This document shows positions 13,635 to 25,700 of a DNA stretch of 64,000 nt, one piece after another; within the stretch, counting starts at the first letter, position 1; the number at the start of each line of letters is the position of its first letter. This DNA comes from Paralichthys olivaceus (lineage: Eukaryota > Chordata > Actinopteri > Pleuronectiformes > Paralichthyidae). The notes under the pieces were generated by a model. That model saw nothing but the letters and a program-made list of their open reading frames with translations. It was not told where the DNA came from and did not search any database. The position numbers were made by a program, and so were the translations under genes. The stretch lies in NCBI RefSeq assembly GCF_024713975.1, contig NC_091097.1, positions 7,868,861-7,932,860 on the forward strand. Reading direction: 5' to 3'.

Positions 13635-14460
13635 GCAGCTTCTTTTGAATAGGACTTATTCCACTGCTGGTGTGCAGAGGGGAAGGTGAATCATCCTGTT
13701 CCTTTCAAATCTCTTTTTCTGAATTCCCTCTCCTCCCTTTTCACTCTCTCTCTCTCTCTGTGTGTCTCTCCTCCATTGCCAGCCCAACAGCTGCTTCTCC
13801 CTTGGCCAGCCTCCAAATGGATGACTGAGGAGAGTGAATGGGTTTTTAATTTCACTTGTTAGCGCTGTTTTCTCTCCGCGTCTCCCCTCCCTCATGGCCT
13901 GCAGTACCAACACAGTCAGATTGGAAGAGGGGGGAATAAACAGCAGTTTGGGCCCAACACAAGAGCGGGGTCTCAATACCAAACCTTTAAATTAAGAGGA
14001 CATTCATTAGGCACGGGCTGAGATATTTGAAGAGTTTCATTCTCTTTCCTCTCCTCTTCTGTGGGTTAATTAATCCTGAAGGGTTTGCTTTAAAACTGAA
14101 GTATCTCAGAGGTGGTGAGGAGGAATGAGGCAGTCATATTGTTCTGTTACCCACACAGCAGAGACCTCCATCTCCACTCTAATGCCTTTAGACTCCATAA
14201 CCCCACATAGGTATGTTTAAGACGCCTCAGGCAAGATGGCTGCTTCCTCAGCAATGGAAGCTGTACATGTACGAAGAGGAGGCCCCCAGGCCGAATTACT
14301 TCCTCGTCATGATTCAACCTCTTTCATCTCAAGTTAAAACTTTTTATACTGCCCATGTGACCGCTCACTGAGGCATCACTGCAAAGGGAATCTCAGACTG
14401 ATAGGTCAAATACTCGTCACGAAATACAAATATGCATAAAGAAAAAGCAAATACAAGTGG

Positions 14461-14461
<1 letters not shown>

Positions 14462-14498
<37 letters not shown>
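14462..14498. repeat. (CA)n microsatellite
   Basis: An uninterrupted CA run of about 37 bp. Confidence 0.97.
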
Positions 14499-14500
<2 letters not shown>

Positions 14501-15762
14501 TAAATTTCCTTCACCTGCTGCCAAATTATTTCTTGATTCCTGTTAATGCCTCTTTCAGCTGTTGGGATGCTTTGGAACAAATACTTTCAGTCTTTGTCCA
14601 AGAGTTAAATTGGGGGCGATTGGATTTGGCTTCAGTTATGTGATAAACTGAGGTAGCTTCTGGATAAGAGGTGAAACATCTCAAACAACAGCCAAGTCCA
14701 GGTTCCCTCAAATCAATTCAACTCTCCTTGGACTGAGGACAACAAAGTACTAAAACACAAAGGTAAGATGGAATCAACACAACAGGACTAACAAGTTGCA
14801 GCTGCGGCATGCAAATAGGTGCTAAAAGGGGTTGAGCTGTTTGTGTGCAATCCAACAGAGAGAGAAATTGTAAGAGAAATTCTTTGAGGGTAAGTTTCCT
14901 CACACTGGAGACGCATTAAAGTCGACAGGTGACTGGGCTGGGAAACTTACAAACAACTGCTGCAACACATAACCTCTGGATGCTTTAAACAGAGCGCCCG
15001 TGGCACGCAGCTGGATGAGTTCTGACATCCATCCTAAGTGAGACAGATTACACGGAGCCAGTTTAATTTGAATTACAAGCAATTTACTGGCTCAGATGTG
15101 ATGCTGCTGGGGCGCGGGTTTACTGCGAGGAAGCCACAAGCTTCCGTCACAGCAGGTGTTGGGTTTGAAACTCTCGTCCCGTGTTGGCCTATACCTGATC
15201 CAGCATACATGATGCTGCCAGGGGGAGGAGGGGATGGAGCAGGAAGCTGCTGTGCCTGGGCCGACACTCAGACTTTGGGATCCCAGCACAGGTCAGATGA
15301 AGGATAAATAGGCACATTTAACATGAGCTAATAAATAAAATAAAATTACAATTGTAGTTCTGCTGCTTGGCCACTGGAGCTCTTTTGCAACTTGTATTGA
15401 AAGGATCTGTGACTGGAACATAGTAAGAGTTTGGTGTCTAGGCTCCAACTTCATCATTCCCCCAGATATGATTATTTTGATATAATGGGGAGTGATGAGC
15501 ACATTTATTTAACACCACTGCCAGAGCCTGCAGGTGGATGCTGGAGGGGCTGAAGCGATTCTGGTGCAGGGTAGCAGAGGAATTGAAAAGCAAAGGGGGG
15601 GCTGGGAAATCTTTACAGTTTAAATAAACCTCCATACTGGGACGGTGTGTATTCTGGATGGATGGGGTCACAAGATTGGAGCAGTGCAGCTTAAGTTGAC
15701 TTTGCAAGCGTCACTCCATTCATCAAGTATTTGGAATATTTTGGTTGTGAGACTTTATATTT

Positions 15763-16140
15763 CTACCTCCACCAAGGAGGTTATGTAGTCACCCATGTCC
15801 GTTTGTTTATTGGTTGGTTTGTATGTTTGTCTGTTTGCAGGATTTTACAAAATTGACCCAACCGATTTCCATGAAACTGTGTGGAGAGAGAGGGCATGAC
15901 CCAAGGAAGAACCCATTCAATTATGGTGGGGATCTGTTTCAGAGAGCACATCCAGGAATTTATTTTTCACTTGCGAGACATTTTTATTGATTTCTCAGAG
16001 ACAACGTCATCATATTTCATCTTGATGATAAAAATCAGGCATATTTAGGAGACTGATATTTATGAGTGTGTGCAAGTTGGTGAAGATCCAAATAAAAATC
16101 AGGTGAATTAAAAAGTAGTTTCAGAAAGTGACTGTTGGGA
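15763..16140 (+). repeat. Dispersed teleost repeat, copy B (longest)
   Basis: It starts with CTACCTCCACCAAGGAGGTTATG, followed by TTGGTTGGTTTG, GATTTCCATGAAACT, CCAAGGAAGAACCCATT and ATCCAGGAATTTATTTTTCAC blocks. These correspond in order to pieces of copies A, C, D and E. It is the most complete copy in the window and gives the block order for the family. It shows no coding capacity. Confidence 0.8.
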
Positions 16141-16249
16141 AATTCTAGTTTTAAATCCTGATTTTTTTTTTATTCTGTTGGTTTATGTTTGTTTTCACGT
16201 CTCTTAAAAAATAAATCTTGATTTTAATGAGAAATAGTGATGGTAGAGG

Positions 16250-16432
16250 CTAAGTGGTCTGTTTTACATTCACCCATTCACACACATATTCATACAGTGC
16301 ATCTATGTGCAGCACTTTTCTTTATGAGAGGGGGTAAGTTGAGGCTCAGTATGTTGCCAAAGGACATTTTGATCGAACCGCCATCCTTCTGGTTAGAGGA
16401 CAACTGCGCTAACCCCTGAGCCACAGCCGAGG
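16250..16432 (-). mobile_element. tRNA-derived SINE
   Basis: Read on the minus strand, the right end begins CGGCTGTGGCTCAGGGGTTAG, with an A-box-like TGGCTCAGGGG, followed about 30 nt later by GGCGGTTCGATC, a B-box-like word. This is the layout of an internal RNA polymerase III promoter from a tRNA. The left end carries GTGTGTGAATGGGTGAATG, a tail shared with the plus-strand fragment near 61.9 kb. It is a SINE insertion rather than a functional tRNA, because the head does not fold into a full cloverleaf. Confidence 0.7.
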
Positions 16433-17221
16433 CTGTCTGAAGAGAGAGGTTTGGCCTGGTGATGATATAACGATTGTTTGTCCATAAATCCTCATATTAT
16501 ACCTTTTAGGGTACTTTTTTAAAATACTTTATAGTGATCATGTGCAATATGGATATATGGAATGCATTTATAGTGATTATGTGTGATATGGATATATAGA
16601 TATGGAATGCATTTATTTATATGTGCATGTGTTTATGTTTTGTTAATACACTGGATTGAGTGCATTGTCTCTTATTCTGTTTTCTGTGCATCACTGCAGC
16701 AGCAATTTTAATTTTGTTGTATCCTGCTGATACAATAAATAAAGGTTTGTCCCTTGTAATTGTCACATCAGGCTCAAATCTCTCATAATCTCCATTTAAC
16801 AGGTGAGGTTCAGGTACAGTTACAATGACGAAGCAGATTTTCAGTCAACATGTAGTAGAGTCAATCTTCAGTGTAATATCATATAAAAAGTATTATTGTA
16901 TGTTGGGTTGTTTGCCTCTGTAGAGACATGGTAATGGAAAACACAGTGACCCTGACAGTGAGAGTCAAGGAAAATACATGTTCACATGAGCATGAGACGT
17001 TTCACAAACCAGGCGAGGTGTGCCCTCTTGTGGTAAAACATCGACATCACAGTCCACGTCTAACACATTACTTCCTCCGTATTAAAATTTCCAGCACCTT
17101 GGTTTGAAAACTCACCCATAAAGATACTTACCTCTGAATTACAGACAAATGGAAAATAAAAGAGAAATGAATAACAAGCCATTCACTAACTATGAGAGCA
17201 TAGGTTTTTGAGAACATAGAC

Positions 17222-17227
17222 TTTATT
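17222..17227 (-). other. mrc2: Candidate mrc2 poly(A) signal (AATAAA)
   Basis: TTTATT on the plus strand reads AATAAA on the minus strand, about 2.2 kb past the mrc2 stop codon. If used, the mrc2 3' UTR would run from 19442 to about 17,200 and include the long CA array. Other signals may be used, so this is inference. Confidence 0.4.
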
Positions 17228-17633
17228 CATTTCCTATAAAAATGACACAAAAACTTTTAGCAGGTGCTTCAGGTAATCTTCACAGGGACGTGAGCCAGCC
17301 TGCACCACAGACTCGATCACACACCGAGGGCCATTGCACCTTCACATCACCACCTTCAAGTTCACTCCTGCACTTGGAGGCCGACCTGTACAGTCAACCA
17401 CCAGCAGAGGCCGGGGTAAGCCTCTGACAAACCACTGAACCCTTTGCACTCCTCTTTCCCTGCTTCTCTCTCTTCCCCAACTCCTCCTTTTTACCCTTTT
17501 CTCCTTCATCTGGTTTTCCTTTTTTTTCCTCAATCGTCGTTGTGACCCTTCATATCCCTGAGCCCAGCTTCTCTGATTGGTTCCAGACGTGCCACTGAGC
17601 TCTTCTTGCCGACTCAACATTCCACAGCTGGAG

Positions 17634-17745
<112 letters not shown>

Positions 17746-19442
17746 GCTCTCTCTCCTCCTACCTTCCCCCTCTATCTTAGTCCAACTCAGAGAGCAAAAG
17801 AAGCTCTTTTTTTTTCATGGCAGTTAGTGAGCCTCAGACTGAAAAAGCTCCAAAACATTCCTCTGAGCAAGAAGACTGAAAAGCACTCAGAGGCAAAAGC
17901 CGCAGGAAAAAGAGGTTTGAGGAGGAGTATGAACAGTTCATTATGGCCATTATAATGCACAAACGTGAAATCTTAAAAATGACAAAGGAGCTTTTACTTA
18001 CGAAAGAGTACCTTTTTGCTAAACAATCTCTGGCTCTCATATATACAACGTCGTCAATTGCATGAGGGATGTTTTCCTATGTGGGGGCAAGTGTTGGCGT
18101 TCATCCCATAACAGAAGGAAAGTTTCCAAATGTCTTCACCAGTTGTACTTAAGTGAAAACGCATGGTGAAACCTGCATCATCGAAAAGACAAAACGAATG
18201 AGAAATATACTAGCGATAAAACATTACAGAGATGTGAATAGTGGTCCATAAAAGTGATGAATCAGACAAATATCAAATTGCAAAACCTTTTTCATGGCAC
18301 GCACAAAGAAAATGACTGTCCATAAAAATGCTGAATCAGCTCCAGATGGCGGCATGAGGAGCCAAAACAAACAACGGAGCAGCAACAGTGTCTTAAAGAT
18401 AATGACAAAAGGCCAAAAAGTGGGTGACTACGACTGATTTAGATCAGGAGAAGAGTAGAAAGTGCCAAACTGTAGACAAAGCCATGGATGCTGAAAGTCT
18501 AATCATTTGATGACAACCCTTAGTCCTGCTGTGCCACAAAGACAATGTAATCTATTTTAAAGACCAGCTTTCAATACTAAGTTCTAATTATGTGCACAAT
18601 TTTAGTGTGCTGCCCTCAGACGGTTTGAGGTCACTGGTCCCTGTCACCTTCCACACATTCACATTTAGACTTCTCCCTCATCGGCTAGTCGTCTGACAGC
18701 TGATGCTGACGTGTCAGATCCAAGCGGAAGAGAGAGGCAGGCTCACATAAACCACACATGCATCATCAGTAACAGTTCTCTGCAGCTGCAGAGATTACAA
18801 CAAATCAACAAGGAAGGACGCACAAATGCAACAAAACAACAACAAAGAATAAAAACACATCTCAACTTCCGGTAAATACTGTCATGGCAAAGACCATTAC
18901 AAAACTGAAAAATGAATTTGGTCCTGAAGAAGACTGACTGTGTATTTGGAGAACGAAGACAAATGGTTTTAGTTGATCTGTGGCTGCGATTGTCTTTCAA
19001 TGGGAAGACCAAAGGAAATATACACCAATCAAAAATTTAAATGTCGGCATCAGGGAAAAAGGCGAGGAGTTGTTTTGTAAAACTGATTTTCTGTTGAACT
19101 TTTCCAACTGTGATCAAATTTAATTCCCAGTAGATCCATAAATGCTCTTCATGGATGCTTTGGGAGAAGAACTGTGTGTAAAAAGAATGATCTGATTTGT
19201 CTGGTGAGAAAATACCTTGAATTGTCTTGACAACAGAAAAGACGAGGGATTCAATTTAAAATCTAAATATCTGCTGCGCTCTACACAGCCCCTCAGCACT
19301 TAAAAAAATCTTTTTGGTTTCAAAATAGACAACATAAACGCCACAACAGGTTTTTCTTTTTACAAGTCAGCACATTGAAATCAGCCTCTCCGGCGTTGGG
19401 TCGGATCCAGCCTCGGGGCTGGTCAGACAGTCGCTCGCTCTG

Positions 19443-19785
19443 CTACTCTGGCTGCTCATTCAGCTCCATGTCCGACACCAGGATGTTCTTCTCGGCCTGC
19501 TCGGAAAGGCTGGAGCTCGTGCGGCTGTAGCGTGCCCCATCGTACGATCCCCGTGACCCAACAGTTCGCCGGCGGTACAAGTAGATCACACCGACGATCA
19601 GCACCACCAGCACCAGGCCCGAGACTATGATGACAATCAGAGTGGGCAGATGGTCGCCATCCACTAGGCAGAGACAGAGGATGGAAATGTAGATTAGCCA
19701 ACATACAAATGGTTAAATTTCAAGGACACACACAAACATTGCAGCTGATGATCATACTTACATCTTACATCTGAGGTCTCAGCAC
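19443..19785 (-). CDS. mrc2: mrc2 exons 28-29: stalk microexon, membrane segment and cytoplasmic tail
   Basis: A 24-nt phase 1-1 microexon (19762-19785; AETSDVR) is followed by the terminal exon (19443-19663). That exon encodes one hydrophobic helix ([20 protein letters not shown]), the stop-transfer YRRR, then GARYSR and [16 protein letters not shown] before a TAG stop. In mammalian Endo180 a tyrosine in this tail and the dihydrophobic L-V with an acidic residue upstream direct clathrin endocytosis. All are retained here. Confidence 0.93.
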
Positions 19786-22700
19786 CTGTAAATGACAGAA
19801 GAGAAAGTCCATTGATTAATTGACCTTGTTTATAGTTTAATAATAATTTTGATGGTACTTTTTTACACGCTTTTCGGTGTTTCTTTATTTGGAACCCATG
19901 CAAGGGCGGACACAGTTTATATCATTATTGACATTGTACAGGCTCCTGAACACAGATCAACATCTTCTTGGACTTGGACTTATCAAACACGAAAACAATT
20001 TCTTTTTCTCTTGTTTCGTTGGCTCGTCTGCGACTCAGACTCAACAGACTCAACTCAGATGATGCGGTCTCGTGTGAGTGCTTACTGCGTGGTCGTTTGC
20101 AGATGACCCCGTGCGTGCGATTTCTGCACGAGCCCGGCTTCCACAGGCCACTGTTGCTCTGGATCCAGAAGCAGGAGTTGGGAGACAGAAAGGAGAACGC
20201 AAGATCGTGCGCCTCCCAGTTGGTGTATGACATCTCCATGTCCTCGCTCCACACTAGACCCCTACCTGCAGCGGGAACACAAGCGCACATAGCCGGAGAC
20301 ATAAACAGACTTTCACTTTATCTTAAGGAGCGCACATTTTATAGCATGCTGAGTCATAAAGGTTTCCAAGATTGGGTTAAGTTCTTTCCATTAGCTTATC
20401 AAGCATGTTTCTGTGCATGTCAAATTATTTAATTAAGTAGTAATTATGCTGTTTAAATAAATTAACTTGTTGAAGATAAGGCACCTTGCTATCACATTGA
20501 GAGAAACGGTCTTTATCATGTTTCCTCTACTTAATTAATTCTTTCTTGATTATTCTGTAAAATATATTAATTATATATATAAATCTGGTTAAATTGACTG
20601 AATTAGATGTGAACAGATCAGGATAATTCAACTTAAAGTAGCACAAAACTGTAAAGTTTTGATTTAAACTTTCTGCAAGTTGATAAGTCTGCGGCTGTGG
20701 ATGTTGTTCGAGGTTGGACCTTTCACGCTGATGCCCAGCCAAGCTCCATGTGCCTGCTCCGCATAGCTCTGGATGTGTTCCGACACAAATCCGTTCTCCG
20801 TCTCATCCAAGATAGAGAGAAGCTCTGCTCCCTCTAGGAGAGAGAAAAAAGAAAGGAAAGGAAAGGACAGAAATGGAACAAACCAGAATTGATTGTGCAT
20901 GGAGATTTACCAGTGGTGCAGCAGGCTCAATGAAACACTTCTAAATTTAGACATATTGATGTGTTTGGTCAATTGTTTGCACTGGAGAAGGTCAGAAGTG
21001 TTGTGCCTAATTGGTTTTCAGTTCAGTGTCGTGAGGCCGTGAGGTCAAACGCAGCAGGAGTCTGAGCAGAATGTGACGAGTGTAAGCGAACGGAGAGCTT
21101 CCGCAACTCTCCCCTTACCTTTTTTACAGGACATGCGAGCATCCTGCTGTAGTCTAAGGGTTTGCAGGTTGAAGGCGTAACAGTGGTTTCTGAAAGGCAC
21201 CCAGGCCCAATCCCCTACAGAGTTGGGACACTTGCCAGGGTAGATCCATTGGTGACTCACAGGCTCGTCTGGCAAAGAGAAAAACATAAGGGATTAACTA
21301 AATTTAGTTTAACTTGAATGAAATTCAAGTTTAGGTTTTTATAAAATGTAGACTGTTGTATGTTGTTGTTGTATAACAAATAAATACCACTAATTTGACA
21401 GATTGCAGCATCCAGTTTAGTATCACAGGGAGTAATGGTCCACTGCCCATTAATGGTCATGTGACCGCATCCAGCCATGTGATTGGGCTCCCCATAATTC
21501 CAGTTGGAATACGACACTTCTTCTTCACCCAGCCAGGTGAAGCTCCGTCCCTGAAAGCATCAAAGAAAGTATAAGTTGTGAATCACTGTCTCCTGTGACT
21601 CTAGTGATGAATTAAAGTTAAGTCGCCAGGCTCACTCCGTAGTTGTAGAGAGCCACCCAGGCCGGCCGGTGCAGGCGGTTGATCAGCAGTGTGAGGTACG
21701 CCTGCTGGTAGGGATCCTTCACCATGGCCAGAGTCCCATTCAAAGATTCACACAGGTGCAAAGCACCGGTCCAGTCCAGGCGCTTCTCCACCACACGATA
21801 TGTCACTCCGCCCAACTCCACAGGCTTCGACAGGGAGGCAGGAATCAGGGCAGGCGCGGGAGGCAGACCTTGGTCTGAAGAAACAAGGTTCACTGTATGT
21901 CAACACACTTCTCCAGTTACAAAAACACACAGTTGAGGTAATAATGAGCGCCACACCTTGATGCCTTTGACAAATGTAACCATTATTCTCCATCTCACAG
22001 GCTCGGGAGGCCCACATGCCGGCGTTCTTCTGCGGGTTCCCATGAATCATCACCACGCAGTTTCCCTGAGAGGTGACAGTGACATGATCAGAACTGGAAC
22101 AGGGCTAAGAAAACACTAAAGCATCAGAGCGGCGGTTGGTGAGTGTTGTTGTGAGTTGCCTACCCGAGTCTTGTTTTGGTGCGGTCCGCTGTTGTCGAGT
22201 GGCTCCCCAGGGCCCCAGTTGGTGTAGCTGAGCAGGCCAGTCTTGGCCCACTGGAAGTGACCTTTGGAGTCTGAGGTCAAACCCACCCAGAGGTCAACAC
22301 TGGCGTTGTTCAGCAGGGTGGTGACGAAGGCTGTGGGGCGGAGAATCGATTGTGTTACAGTGTGCATGTGCGTGAAGAGACTTGGCTAACAAACTTAAGA
22401 AAAGGTTTAAAGATGAATGGATGGATGGATAGATAGATAGACAGACAGACAGATAGATTGGGTCTAACCACCTCTCCTCTGTTTGTGAGTGTTCTGCTAT
22501 AATTACCTTGCTCCAGATGATTGGTCACCACTGCCAGCACCCCTCCCTGAGTCTCACACCTCAACTTGGACGCAGACCATGTGACCCGGTATGACTGATC
22601 AAACACCCTGAAACACTTCACAAGATGAAGCTCAGGTCAGTTTGAGTCTGGACAGTTAAAGGTGCATTGCATAAAGTATTACTATTCAGTTGCTATGCCT

Positions 22701-25700
22701 ATCCTATCTGCTGTACAACTAACACGATAAAAACACAATGAAATCTACCTTATGCTGATAGGACGCCCATCCATCCGGGCAGCCTGCGGGTGGGTGGGGG
22801 GATGATGGAGTTGGAGGAATGGTGCCTGTGACGTTCACTCTTTTACAGATGTAGGGCAGGTCAGAGTGACATTTCTGGTCGGCCCAGTCCGCTGTTTGGA
22901 AGTGACAAACACAAGCGCGAGTTAAGTGCACTGCTTTTTCATTTAGCCTCTTGAGGTCTCGCGGCCCGGCTGCTTGTACCTTTGTTGGCCGACATGTGAA
23001 CACATCTGCGATCACGGCTGAGTGGATGCGGCCTCCCGAGGGCCCAGGACACGTAATTGAGCACTGAGTGGTCAGACCAGTGGAAACGGCCGTTGTTTTC
23101 GTAGGTGTGAAGTCCCAGCCACCAGTTATCACCCTCTGCTTTCACCATCTAAAACGTGAGAGAGAAACTGTGAACAAGGCTGCAGTGACCTTGAATATTC
23201 CCAGTTTGTTTAGAAAAAAAAGTACTGCAGATTTATACCACAGTGTTATTGTAAATGCACAGTTATATCATCCTGAACTGTAGTTACACGGTGTGGTTGT
23301 GATGCAGTACGCAGACACCATAATTAATGGTGATTTAGGTTCAGTATATCACGGTGTTACCCAGATTAAACCGGACCACTTGCCGACACCATCATGATCA
23401 ATCGCATCTTCGGGTTAAATCAACTCTTATAAACGATGATGAACATTTTGATAAAGTGTCCAGTGCCTTGTGTAAAGTGCTGGCCAGGAAAGCGTCTTCC
23501 TCAGCTGAGTGGACGGATGCCAGCGAGGAGTCAAACCAGGAGCAAATCCTCTGGGCCTGGTCCCAAGTGGAGCGGTGGTCAAAAAATTTATACTCAGCCT
23601 CCTGGAAGGGAATCCACTCGGGCGAACTGGTGCCTGAAAGAACACGTGGCGAGAAACATGGCCAGACATCACAGGAAGGTTTTCAAACAAACACTTAAGA
23701 GATTATTTCATTATATTCATAAAACCGACCTTCAGAGACTTCTGGTTCCTTCTCAACAGTACCTAAGAACACAGGAGCAGGGAAAGGTGTGTTAATGTCA
23801 TGCAGCATGAGACGGAGGGAGAAATGACTAAAGATGTAGCACAAATTAGAAAACAACATTTCAGATGGAAAATTTAAATATGTCCAGGACTAAAATTCCA
23901 ATTTCATCCTCGGAACCTTTTGAATAATTACAAAGAAAAGGTCTGGTGTCGTTGTACCTCTGGGGATCTTGCAGATCCAGTCTAGCTCTGAGTCACAGTG
24001 CATGGCCAGCCATGTTGTTGTGCCCAAGTCTGCTGCAGCACACTGCCGAATGTTATAGTAGTACCGGCCGAAGTTCTGGTACGTGAACTAACACAAGAAA
24101 GATAAACAGATTCGGATAATTTTAAATTTTAATCTGTTAAATTGCTTTTTTTTGGAGCAGATATCTTTTCATTACTCACAGCCAATCCATCGCTCCACTT
24201 CCAACTACCATTGTCCATGGGGTTCCTGCGGTTGAGGCCAATCCAAAACCAATGCTGCTCATGGTCCTCGGATATCCTAAGGACCACAGCTTCATCATCA
24301 TCATTGTCTTCATCATCACAATCATCATCATTACCTATCAGCTGTTCAGAGGTGCCCACCTACCCGAAGGTCTCATGGAGGACCTGAAAGACGAAGTGCT
24401 CTTCGTCCGGGCCGCTGATGCTCAGCAGGTCGGCTCCGTGTCTCCGGCAGAAGAGGTTAGCCTGCAGCCAGCTCATCTTCTTCTCCTGCTGCGAGGAATA
24501 AAACAACTGCAACACAGTAAAGAGGTAATGACATATTAAGCACAAATTGTAAAGTTCGACTTAACTGCAAAGACACAAATACCAGCGTGGACAATGTGAA
24601 ACTGGGATGAACCTTGTAGCAGTAGCGCAGGTAACTGTTGCTCTTCCAGCCCCTGGGACAGGAGCCACTGAGACTTGGGGTAGGCTGGGGGACGGGCGGC
24701 TCGGGGCTCAGAGACGTGTCCTGGTTCTGTCTACAGATGAATTTCGCCTTCGATGAAGCACAGTCTTTCACCTCCCACAGACCTGTTGCAAAGCCTGTCG
24801 CCATGGAAACGCAGCCATGGTTGAAGTTGGCTGAAATAGACACAGGGTGAAACGTAGGTGAGTAAAGAAAACAAAACACATCGAGCTGATGAAACATGTG
24901 GAAATAGACGAATGATTAGGAGAGGAGAGAGGAAATGTGATAACTCATTCTCTTATAAGCCACTGAACTCTATTCCTCTAAACTCTCTTACTGATCGTCA
25001 TTACGGATCATACTCTCAAAAATGGTCTGTAAAAAAAATAATTAAGACATACCGTTCCTACAGCTTTTCTCACAAGAGGTTTTATAATAATAATAATATT
25101 AATAATAATTTATTATAATTATAATAATATAATTATAATAATCAATTATATACAAATACGGGAATGATAAAAAGTAAGAACCAATCCTTTCTTCTACAAC
25201 TCGATCATTGGTCTTTATTAAAGCCTTATTATGAGTTTATATAGTCTATGGTACTAACCAGGGTCAGTTTAAAAATATCATCCCATGACAAAAACCCTCA
25301 GATAAAGTTTAAAATGGAAAACATCAGGTTTTATCTGCCGCACAGGCAATGATTTTCTCAAATAATCAGCTTATCAATGCTGCCGTATAGAGCCAAATCA
25401 GGAAATCAGCATTTAAAAGAGAAAAAATCCAGTAAAATCCAGCTTCTTCTTTGTAGATTAAATCCAAAACTGGCCCTTGTTCAGAATGGACCTCATGATT
25501 TGGCCAATTGAAAATCCACAGCGATAGATTAGAGGAAACTTTAATAATCCCCTCAGGGGAGTGAACTCATCATAGCAACAGTGGTAACAACTAATAGACG
25601 AAGCAAAATGAAGGTAGTCCTTGTAAAAACATGTTGATATGCTAATTATAGGTGAAATAGATCTAAAGGTTTTTAATAGATTTTTATCAATATACAATTA

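Larger units (their letters stand above)
6551..17221. other. Gene-free region downstream of mrc2 (right part)
   Basis: No recognisable coding exon was found. The region contains an ATT repeat (13602-13634), a CA repeat (14462-14498), one dispersed teleost repeat (15763-16140) and a tRNA-derived SINE (16250-16432). Complex sequence at about 10,400-10,980, 11,440-11,530 and 13,800-14,200 lacks repeats and carries homeodomain- or octamer-like words. These are candidate enhancers only. A 36-nt plus-strand stretch at 10459-10494 is flanked by an acceptor-like cag and a donor-like gtgaga with an open frame, but nothing else supports it as an exon. Confidence 0.55.

Noticed and set aside
16380-16432. 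tRNA gene
   Set aside because: A- and B-box-like words are present, but no full cloverleaf forms. A SINE tail follows, so it is a retroposon head.
24277-24363. Acidic Asp/Glu-rich frame beside mrc2 exon 14
   Set aside because: It lies in the 87-nt intron with an ATC repeat. Intron retention from exon 13 hits a stop (TAG) at once, so it cannot extend the lectin domain.
24485-24488. CAGCAG tandem acceptor for mrc2 exon 13
   Set aside because: The upstream acceptor tgtgttgcag (exon end 24506) keeps phase and restores the family segment after CYK, so the nearer sites are internal to the exon.
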